Below, piece by piece: positions 35,380-42,167 of a stretch of 55,497 bases of DNA. This DNA is from Verrucomicrobiota bacterium (GTDB lineage: Bacteria; Verrucomicrobiota; Verrucomicrobiia; Opitutales; Opitutaceae): positions 1 to 55,497 of the forward strand of contig JAEZDN010000084.1 in NCBI GenBank assembly GCA_023433275.1, given 5' to 3'. The notes under the pieces were generated by a model, which was not told the DNA's origin, searched no databases, and saw nothing but the letters and a program-made list of their open reading frames with translations. The translations under genes and the position numbers were made by a program. The stretch's first letter is position 1. The number at the start of each line of letters is the position of its first letter.

Positions 35380-36681
35380 TTAGAACCGGATCGAAACACC
35401 GCCGCGCACGCCAACCGCGCTGCCGAGATCGATCTTTGCGGTGCGGCCCGCGAGGTTCTGGTCGTAGGAATCCAGCTGCTGCGCCGTGACGCCGCCAAAC
35501 AAGCCTAGCACGCCGTTCGTATCCCATTCCACGTTCAGGTCCGCATAATAGCCGGTCAGGAACTTGGACTTGCTGCTCGAAATCGTCTTCGCCCCCGTGT
35601 CGGGATCGACCGTCTCGATGGGTTGGTTGATCAGCTCCGGCACGTTGAAGGACTCCGTCGCGCTGTAGCGGGTGCCGGCGTAGGCGCCCGCGAAGCCGAT
35701 GCTCGCCGTCATGCCGAGGCGATCCGTGATCTGCGTGCGCAACGTGGGGCCGACCTTCACGAGGAAATAGGCGCCCTTCACGGCCCAGCGCCCGGTGACC
35801 GAGGCGCCCCCCGCGACGGTAACATCCGTGCTCATGCTCGCCTCGGGTATCGAATTCAGCGGCACCGTGTACTCGTAGGCATTGGTGAAACCATCGTCAT
35901 TGGTGTCGAGCGAGGAGTCGACCAGCGGGTTCTGCAGCTGGCTCAGGGGGATCGTCTTGCCGTTGAGCGAATAATAATCGGTGTAGGTCCGCAGGGCTGA
36001 GGTGACCGTGCCGGACGTCTTGCTGCTGATGTCACTGAGCGCGATGCCGGCGGCAAGCCCCCAGTTCAGGTGGCGGGAACCCCGGCCGATCTCGCGGATG
36101 AACTGAAGTTCAACGCCTCCCGTGGCCCCTTGCTCGTCGTGCGCCGTGGCCCCCTCGGAGATGGCGCTGTAGCTGCGGTAGGCGACATACCCCGGCGTTT
36201 CGAGAAACTGTGCCTGCGAGCGGACTTCCCAATTGCGCGTCACACCGGGCGTGTAACTCACGTAGTCACCCGTCAGGCGCTCGGTCGTGACCCCATCCAC
36301 CGTTACCGGGGTGGTGGTCTGGTACCGTCCACCTGGCGTGGAGGTCTGCTGGCCGCTGGCATTCACCTCGTTGGATCGCAGGGAATCGAGGCCGACCGCC
36401 CCGTTGCTGTAGGCCCGGTGGGCGGCTCCCTGGGCGGCGGGCACGATCGGGTTGGCGAAAGGCACGCTGCCCAGCCCGCCGAAATCGACCGCGGCGCCGG
36501 AGTCCAACATTCGAAAGCCGATGGTCAGCTTGCTGCGGGGGGAGAACCACTGCCCTTGGTTGCGACTCAGGTTGTCCAATCGCATGTCCTCACGCGCGCT
36601 GGTTTCCTGGGCTGACAACGGAAGGACGGCTAGGACGGCGAGCAGGGCGGTGGCGGACGGCTTGAGCAGGCGGTGAATCAT
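35380..36681 (-). CDS. Predicted outer-membrane beta-barrel protein
   Basis: A 433-residue exported protein. A signal peptide with a hydrophobic core (TALLAVLAVLPL) ends in a likely SAQ|E cleavage site around residue 25. The rest alternates polar and hydrophobic residues in strand-like stretches with Gly/aromatic content, and the chain ends in VSIRF, a terminal Phe signature for Bam-dependent barrels. No enzymatic motif is seen. The start is the ATG at 36681; upstream codons in frame are an Arg/Gly-rich reading of the coiled-coil gene. It lies 62 bp after the proline-rich coiled-coil gene on the same strand and may be the envelope end of the ParA set, or an independent gene. The family is unknown to me. 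Confidence 0.72.
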   Translation of the reverse strand: MIHRLLKPSATALLAVLAVLPLSAQETSAREDMRLDNLSRNQGQWFSPRSKLTIGFRMLDSGAAVDFGGLGSVPFANPIVPAAQGAAHRAYSNGAVGLDSLRSNEVNASGQQTSTPGGRYQTTTPVTVDGVTTERLTGDYVSYTPGVTRNWEVRSQAQFLETPGYVAYRSYSAISEGATAHDEQGATGGVELQFIREIGRGSRHLNWGLAAGIALSDISSKTSGTVTSALRTYTDYYSLNGKTIPLSQLQNPLVDSSLDTNDDGFTNAYEYTVPLNSIPEASMSTDVTVAGGASVTGRWAVKGAYFLVKVGPTLRTQITDRLGMTASIGFAGAYAGTRYSATESFNVPELINQPIETVDPDTGAKTISSSKSKFLTGYYADLNVEWDTNGVLGLFGGVTAQQLDSYDQNLAGRTAKIDLGSAVGVRGGVSIRF

Positions 36682-36743
36682 GTCAAAAGGGGGATAGGGA
36701 CGGGTGAAAGGCTTGGAAAGGGGAAACTGCTGCAAGTTCCTTG

Positions 36744-37508
36744 TCAGGCCTTTTCGATCGGTTCCTTCGGCTCGTCCTTCAGCACGCCCAGCTGCCGCGC
36801 CATGCGCTTCAGATCCTCCTCCTTCTGCTCGAGCTCGGTCTCCTTCTCCTGCTGCGCCTGCATTTTCTCGAAAAGCGCCGCCTCGCTCTGGTTCACAAAT
36901 TCCTCGCGCTCTTGCAGCGCCTGGCGCTGCTCTTTCATGGAAGCCTCCTGACGATCGAGCTCCTCCTTCAGTTTGCCCAGCGCCTCCATTTCGGCGGGGT
37001 TCATGCCTCCGCCCGGGCCCGCGGCGGGCTGTTTGCGCATGGCGTCGATGACTTTCTCCCGCGCTTGGAGCAAAGCCTCCGTCTCGGCCAGCGCACGATC
37101 CTTCTCCGCAATGCGGTTCTCGGCGTCGGCCAGGGCCATTTCCCGCTCCCCCACCTTGGCCTCCAGCGCCCTCAGGGCTTTCTCCAGTTCCTCGACTTGC
37201 GCACCACTCAGCGCCGCCTTGCCGCCCCATGGGGCGCGCGAACTCGACATGATCGCGTCGATCGACTTCCGCGCCGCGATCGTTGCCTGCGTCGCCTCCT
37301 GCGCGCGCTGCAGCGGATTGACCCGCCGCGGCAACACCAAGGGCTTCGGCCCGCCGACGGACTTGACCGGAAACTTCGCTCCTCCGCCCGGGGGCGGAAA
37401 CGAGGCCGCCGGCGGTGCTCCGGCCGGGGCACCACCCCCGGGGGGCGGCGGAAAAAGAGGCGGAGGCGGAAAGGGTGCGCCCGGAGGCGGTGGCGGCTTG
37501 GGATTCAC
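36744..37508 (-). CDS. Proline-rich coiled-coil protein in the ParA set
   Basis: A 254-residue protein of unknown function. Residues ~4–55 are a Pro/Gly/Ala low-complexity region with repeated PPPP runs. After a short basic segment (KPLVLPRRVNPLQRAQEA), residues ~105–245 are rich in Glu/Lys/Gln/Leu heptads, typical of a long coiled coil with one Gly/Pro break around residue 165 (PAAGPGGGMNP). The start is GTG at 37508, 14 bp after the stop of the 320-residue protein. There is no signal peptide. A proline-rich region plus coiled coil next to a ParA-like ATPase fits a scaffold or adaptor such as those used in ParA-driven positioning. That role is inference. Confidence 0.7.
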   Translation of the reverse strand: MNPKPPPPPGAPFPPPPLFPPPPGGGAPAGAPPAASFPPPGGGAKFPVKSVGGPKPLVLPRRVNPLQRAQEATQATIAARKSIDAIMSSSRAPWGGKAALSGAQVEELEKALRALEAKVGEREMALADAENRIAEKDRALAETEALLQAREKVIDAMRKQPAAGPGGGMNPAEMEALGKLKEELDRQEASMKEQRQALQEREEFVNQSEAALFEKMQAQQEKETELEQKEEDLKRMARQLGVLKDEPKEPIEKA

Positions 37509-37522
37509 GTCACGTCAACCAC

Positions 37523-38485
37523 TCAACCCTTCCCAAAAAGTCGCGAGAAGAAACCACCCTTCTTTTCCTCGCTGGCCACGGGCGCGGCCGTCGTCACCTG
37601 GCCCTTGAGCGCCGTGCTGGCCAGGCGGACCGCGATCGCCTCGCGCGCGGGATCATTGATCACCACAAAATACCGCTCGAAGCTGCCACCTTCCGACACC
37701 TGCTTGACCAGCGCGGCCTTGGCTTCCTTGAAACGCTCAAACGCCGCGTTGAGCGTCACGCGCATCATGCCTTCGTGCTTTTCAATCTGTTCCTTGGACA
37801 GCGTGCGCGCGGCCGCGGCGTCCGCCGCCGGCAGCCTCGCACCATAGGCCTTGGCCAGCCCGAGCTGGTCCGCGCGCGGGAGACCCGCGGGAATCAAGCC
37901 GATGGTCTCGGCGAGGTGCAGGCCGGTCGTGCCCTTGCGGTACGGCAGGAACTGGCCGATGCCTTCCTCGTCCCCATGCGTCAGCGCGTTCAACGCATTT
38001 CGAAAATCGCCGCCGAGGACCACCTTCGTTGACATTTGCTGACCGAGGTTGGCGAATTCGCCGATCGTCTTGATCCCCTCGGAGGCACAGACGATCCGCG
38101 TGCCCTCGCTGAAATTCGCCAGCACGAGCGGGAAATCCTCCGGGATGCCCAGCCGCGCGAGCGTCTTGAGAATCGGGTTTTCCTTCGCGGCGGTTTCCTC
38201 CACCTGCGCGACCATGTCGCCAAACGGGTCGTCGAACGCCAGCGTCTCCTTCAGGATGCCCACGAGGTGGTCGGCGCGTTCCGCACTGCCGGCAATCTCG
38301 GGCAGCATCAACAACTCGTCGTAGGTGAAATCAATGTACTTGGACGGCTTCTCGTCCTCACCCGTGTGGGGCCACTCCTTGGTGTCGAGGTTCTGCGCCA
38401 GGCTGACCAGCGACGTGTCCGCCATGATCGAATTGCGGAACTTTTTGCGAATCTCGTCCCACTCGGTGCTGTTGAACTTGGCCAT
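37523..38485 (-). CDS. Unknown 320-residue protein in the ParA set
   Basis: A soluble 320-residue protein that I cannot place in a family. It starts at the ATG at 38485 (MAKFNSTEWDEIRKKFRNSI). It is mainly helical by composition; a block around residues 125–160 (LGIPEDFPLVLANFSEGTRI, then IKTIGEFANLG) resembles a helical hairpin that begins 'at LGIP…' and ends 'TIGEFA'. The final residues are GGFFSRLFGKG, a short amphipathic basic/aromatic tail that could touch membrane or a partner. It lies 25 bp after the ParA gene and 14 bp before the coiled-coil gene, so the three are very likely one operon. Its position matches that of a ParA partner or cargo protein. Confidence 0.68.
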   Translation of the reverse strand: MAKFNSTEWDEIRKKFRNSIMADTSLVSLAQNLDTKEWPHTGEDEKPSKYIDFTYDELLMLPEIAGSAERADHLVGILKETLAFDDPFGDMVAQVEETAAKENPILKTLARLGIPEDFPLVLANFSEGTRIVCASEGIKTIGEFANLGQQMSTKVVLGGDFRNALNALTHGDEEGIGQFLPYRKGTTGLHLAETIGLIPAGLPRADQLGLAKAYGARLPAADAAAARTLSKEQIEKHEGMMRVTLNAAFERFKEAKAALVKQVSEGGSFERYFVVINDPAREAIAVRLASTALKGQVTTAAPVASEEKKGGFFSRLFGKG

Positions 38486-38510
38486 GACGAAAAAAGGTGG
38501 AGGGTTGGGG

Positions 38511-39410
38511 TTAGCGGTGCTCGGGCGGCGCGTTCTCGATGATTTCGGTGGCGAAACGCATGTAATCGTTGGCGACACTGTCCGCCTCGGCTCCCTCGGT
38601 GCCGACCAGGAAGACCGGCAGCCCGAGCGTGACCGCGCGGCGCACGATCATCGCGTCGCGGATCTGCGTCGCACAGATCTTCGCCGACGGCGCACAGCCG
38701 CGCTTCTGGGTCTTGAATTGGTTCAACCGAAGCTGCATGCGCATCTTCGGCACCTCGATGTCGGTGTTGGCCTTGATCGAATTGAACACGATCCCGTAAA
38801 CCTGCGACGCCGGGCCCATGGCCGTGGTGCGAAAACTGGCCGATTGCTGCTGGAACCGAAGCAGCTTTTCCACGAGCAGGGTGAAACCGATCAGGCTCAA
38901 CGCGTCGGGATTCGACGGCACGTAAATCTCGCCGGCACAATAGACGCCGTTCTGCGAGGCGCGCAGCACGTTGGGCGGACAATCGAAGAGAATGAAATCG
39001 TAGTTGTTCTCGATCTCCGCGAGCTGCTCCTGGAAAATCACGTACGAGGGACGCTTCGGATCCGGCTTATATTCTCCCTCCAGGTCGACCAGGTTGAAGG
39101 TGGTCGGGACCAAATCGAGTCCCGGCAGGAGCTTCTCGCCCTCCTTGCCCTCGACGACGTCCTTGATCACGCAGTCCTTCAAGCGCGCCGTACCCGGATC
39201 GAAGATCGAGTAGATAGAGCCCGTCCCCGTGGCGTTGATCTTGTTCCATCGCTCCAGCTTCATGAGCCAGATGCTCGCATTGGATTGCGTGTCGAAATCC
39301 ATCAGCAGCACCCTCATACCCCGCCGCGCCAAACTGGCCGCGGTATTGACGATAAGGGAGGTTTTACCAACACCGCCTTTGTAATTGAGGAAGGCTATCT
39401 TGCGTGCCAT
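38511..39410 (-). CDS. ParA/MinD-like partitioning ATPase
   Basis: A 299-residue deviant-Walker ATPase. The N-terminus has the diagnostic KGGVGKTS (residues ~11–18, with the signature Lys in KGG), Walker A' at LLMDFDTQSNASIW and Walker B at FILFDCPPNV. ATP-dependent dimerisation and nucleoid or membrane binding are expected from the family. There is no ParB gene next to it and no parS-like repeat nearby, so chromosome partition is unlikely; family members without ParB usually position protein cargo. The start is ATG at 39410; no Shine-Dalgarno sequence is visible. The neighbour on the other strand is a thioesterase, 107 bp away. Confidence 0.9.
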   Translation of the reverse strand: MARKIAFLNYKGGVGKTSLIVNTAASLARRGMRVLLMDFDTQSNASIWLMKLERWNKINATGTGSIYSIFDPGTARLKDCVIKDVVEGKEGEKLLPGLDLVPTTFNLVDLEGEYKPDPKRPSYVIFQEQLAEIENNYDFILFDCPPNVLRASQNGVYCAGEIYVPSNPDALSLIGFTLLVEKLLRFQQQSASFRTTAMGPASQVYGIVFNSIKANTDIEVPKMRMQLRLNQFKTQKRGCAPSAKICATQIRDAMIVRRAVTLGLPVFLVGTEGAEADSVANDYMRFATEIIENAPPEHR

Positions 39411-39517
39411 GGGAGGGTTATAGACTACGCGAGGAGAATGCCCTATAAGGAACCGGGAGCCAGTTAAAAATCTTACGAACTTGCCCGGTCACGTCTTCGA
39501 TCAACTTTGCTCCACTC

Positions 39518-39994
39518 ATGACACCTCCCAGCCTGCAGGAACGCTTTGCCCCGCTCAGTGCGTGTTTCGGCTGCGGCCCGGCCAACCCCACCGGCCTCCA
39601 ACTCCGCAGCTTCGTGCGCGATGACGGCACCGTGACGGCGCGCTGGCAACCCGCGGCCCACCATCAGGCCTTCCCCGGCATCCTCAACGGCGGGATCATC
39701 GGCACCCTGCTCGATTGCCACGGCAACTGGACCGCCGCGTGGCACCTCATGAACCGCGCCCAGCTCGATCATCCGCTGTGCACGGTCACCGCCGACTACG
39801 CCGTGAAGCTCCTGCGCCCCACCCCGCTCGACGCGTCGGTCGAACTTATCGCCCGCGTGACCTCGAGCACCGATGACCGCGCGACCGTCGAGGCGGAACT
39901 GTTTTCCTCCAGCCAGCTGCGCGCGACCTGCCGCGGTACCTTCGTCGCCGTGCGCCCCGGCCATCCCGCATTCCATCAATGGCACACCGGGTGA
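39518..39994 (+). CDS. PaaI-type hotdog-fold thioesterase
   Basis: A 158-residue single hotdog domain. The block AFPGILNGGIIGTLLDCHGN carries the helix and Gly-rich turn typical of PaaI/YbgC acyl-CoA thioesterases, with an N-terminal CFGCGPANPTGLQL segment seen in this subfamily. The substrate is unknown. It begins at ATG 39518, 107 bp from the divergent ParA gene, and is followed by a lone receiver gene 63 bp downstream. Confidence 0.85.
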   Translation: MTPPSLQERFAPLSACFGCGPANPTGLQLRSFVRDDGTVTARWQPAAHHQAFPGILNGGIIGTLLDCHGNWTAAWHLMNRAQLDHPLCTVTADYAVKLLRPTPLDASVELIARVTSSTDDRATVEAELFSSSQLRATCRGTFVAVRPGHPAFHQWHTG

Positions 39995-40057
39995 TTCGTC
40001 ACCAAACCGTCACCGCTTCCGCATCCGGTTGTCACCTTTGCGCGCTAGGATGGAGGC

Positions 40058-40444
40058 ATGATCGCTCACCGCGCCCGAATCCTCGCCGTTGATGACGAGC
40101 CCGAGCTTGCTGAACTCATCCGTTACCATCTCGCCCGCGCCGGGCACGTGGTGACGACCGCGGCCAACGGCTGGGAGGCCGTCGGCCTGGCCCGCGCCCA
40201 ACGGCCCGACCTCATCCTGCTCGACCTCATGCTCCCCGACCTCGACGGCTTCGGCGTCTGTGAAATCCTGCGCCGGCAGGCGGAGACCGCCACCATTCCC
40301 ATCGTGATTGTTTCCGCGTGGTCCTCCGGCGAGTCTCGCCACCTGGGTCTCGAACTCGGCGCTCTCGACTACCTCACCAAGCCTTTCAGTCCGCAGGATC
40401 TTGTCCGGTGCGTGGACCGCCTCATGAACTTGCGCGCGATCTGA
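40058..40444 (+). CDS. Single-domain response regulator
   Basis: A 128-residue CheY-like receiver. Key residues are present: RILAVDDEPE (acidic pair), phospho-acceptor Asp in LILLDLMLPDLDGF, Ser in VIVSAWS and Lys in YLTKPFS. There is no output domain. An AGGATGGAGG stretch precedes the ATG at 40058. It converges on the TonB-like gene. A partner kinase is not adjacent; candidates are the CNBD kinase (3158–4252) or the hybrid kinase at 42168. Confidence 0.93.
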   Translation: MIAHRARILAVDDEPELAELIRYHLARAGHVVTTAANGWEAVGLARAQRPDLILLDLMLPDLDGFGVCEILRRQAETATIPIVIVSAWSSGESRHLGLELGALDYLTKPFSPQDLVRCVDRLMNLRAI

Positions 40445-40565
40445 CCGCGACTTCTGCCGCGCAATTTCCACGGTTGTCCCGCAAGCCCTTGCGCTCCGCC
40501 TGGCCGGGCACCAGCTCCACGGACAGGTGGTGAGCATCCGACGCGCCGTGCGCTTGGATGCACCT

Positions 40566-41240
40566 CTATTGCGCCGCGTTAAACTCGATCGGCACCGCCA
40601 TGCGAAAACTTACCTTTCGCCCGCCGGCCGTGCCGGGCTCGAATCGCCACCGCAGCACCGCCCGCACCGCCGGGTCGACGAATTCGCGGTGCGTCCAGCT
40701 CACCGCTCCAGCCTTCACCACCTTGCCATCCACGCCCACGATGAATTCCACCAGCACCGAACCCGCGATACCCCCACGCCGCAGGTCATCGGGATAAGCC
40801 GGCGACGTCTGCACCATCGCCCGCGGCGCACGATCCAGCTGCCCGGCATCGAGGATGCCTCCCAATCGAAATCCCGTCGTCCCGTCGGGCGCGCCTGACG
40901 GGGTTCCCCGCTCCAGCCTGAGCATCGCCACCGGTTCCAGCGCGGGCCGGGACGGCGTCACCGGCACCGTGAAGACGGCAAGTTGATCCGCCCGACGCAT
41001 GAAATCCGGCGCCTCGGGCACCGCCTGCCCCATCGCGCAATCCGTTACCGCGCCGCCGTCGTCGCGTTCTTCCGGTTCCTCCGCCCACGCCAGTTCGTCC
41101 CTCAAGGTCAACAGACAGCCCGTTGGCTCCGCCGGCTCGGCCGACCCTGCGCGCGCCGTGGTTTCAGGCATGATCAGGAAAAGCGCACCATGGATGGCCG
41201 CTGCGATAATCACCGGCATTTTGTAGCGTTCGATATTCAT
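40566..41240 (-). CDS. TonB-family energy-transducing protein
   Basis: A 224-residue protein with one N-terminal membrane segment (residues ~8–25, MPVIIAAAIHGALFLIMP), a periplasmic linker rich in Glu/Pro/Ala and a TonB C-terminal domain (~145–224; TSPAYPDDLRRGGIAGSVLV then FIVGVDGKV and VLRWRFEPGTAGG). TonB proteins couple the proton motive force through ExbB/ExbD to outer-membrane receptors, but no exbBD or receptor is adjacent. The linker is short and lacks the classic Pro-Lys repeats. The ATG at 41240 has a clear GGGAGAGG eight bases upstream, so I prefer it to the upstream GTG at 41261. Confidence 0.85.
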   Translation of the reverse strand: MNIERYKMPVIIAAAIHGALFLIMPETTARAGSAEPAEPTGCLLTLRDELAWAEEPEERDDGGAVTDCAMGQAVPEAPDFMRRADQLAVFTVPVTPSRPALEPVAMLRLERGTPSGAPDGTTGFRLGGILDAGQLDRAPRAMVQTSPAYPDDLRRGGIAGSVLVEFIVGVDGKVVKAGAVSWTHREFVDPAVRAVLRWRFEPGTAGGRKVSFRMAVPIEFNAAQ

Positions 41241-41380
41241 AAGCACCTCTCCCTTTACCACGCGCCCCTCGGAACTTTCTTAGTAGCGATCACGCCACGT
41301 CCCTTCTCCACGCCGGCCGCCACGACTCCGCGCCGTTATCCTGATTGATCTCAACCGACCCCGCGGCACGCTCCGCTTTC

Positions 41381-42121
41381 ATGTCCAGCTCGCGCAATTC
41401 ACCTCCCGCGAAACCCTCTCGCCGCCTGAACGCCGGCTGGGTCGCGCTCGTGCTGGCTCTCGTTCTCGCCGCTCCCGCTCTGGCAAATCCCATGCCCGAC
41501 TACTTGCGGGACGCCCTCGCTCGGTTCAACCCCGACGTCCCTCCCGGGTGGGCCTACACCCTGACCACCACCCGCAACGAGGTCCGCATGGTCGAACGCT
41601 TCGACCCCTCCCTCCCCCCCGCGGCCCGGTGGTCCCTGTTGGAATGGCAGGGACGTCCGCCCACCGCCGACGAACGCGAAAAATATCTCCGTTCCCGCCC
41701 CCCGGGAGACTCCGGCGGCGCCCGGGCCAATTTCAAGAAAGCCGACATCGAGCCGGGCAGCCTCACCCTCCAGAACGAGAACGATGCGTTTGCTGAATTC
41801 ACCGGTCGGTTTCGCGACGTGGCCGCCTCGGCCGACAAAATGCTCGGGCGACTGACCCTCCGCCTCGTGGCCGACAAACGCTCGCGCCACATCGCGGAAT
41901 ATGGCCTGACCCTGCCCGAACCTTACTCACCGGTGCTGGCGGTGAAGATGCACCGGCTCGACGTCACCGTTCGCTATCACCCACCCACCCTCGATCGCCC
42001 CGCCCTGCCTGCCAGCCATTCATCACGCTTCGCCGGACGCATCCTGTTCGTTTCGAGCGAGGAGAACCTCGACCTCGTCTACTCGGACTACGCCGCCGCC
42101 TCCCCGGAGCTATCCCGTTGA
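41381..42121 (+). CDS. Exported protein of unknown function
   Basis: A 246-residue protein with a signal peptide: a basic N-region, hydrophobic core WVALVLALVLAAP and a likely ALA|NPMP cleavage near residue 36. The mature part has mixed alpha/beta character with no recognised motif. The start is the ATG at 41381; a TTG at 41345 is an alternative that lengthens the n-region by 12 residues. It ends 46 bp before the hybrid kinase gene on the same strand, so it could be a periplasmic ligand-binding or accessory protein for that kinase (inference only). Confidence 0.65.
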   Translation: MSSSRNSPPAKPSRRLNAGWVALVLALVLAAPALANPMPDYLRDALARFNPDVPPGWAYTLTTTRNEVRMVERFDPSLPPAARWSLLEWQGRPPTADEREKYLRSRPPGDSGGARANFKKADIEPGSLTLQNENDAFAEFTGRFRDVAASADKMLGRLTLRLVADKRSRHIAEYGLTLPEPYSPVLAVKMHRLDVTVRYHPPTLDRPALPASHSSRFAGRILFVSSEENLDLVYSDYAAASPELSR

Positions 42122-42167
42122 CTTTGTCCCGCGATCCGCAGGCTTGGAGCACGTTGCCTCTAAACCT

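Noticed and set aside
38511..39410. Chromosome or plasmid partition locus
   Set aside because: No parB gene and no parS-like inverted repeats near the ParA gene.
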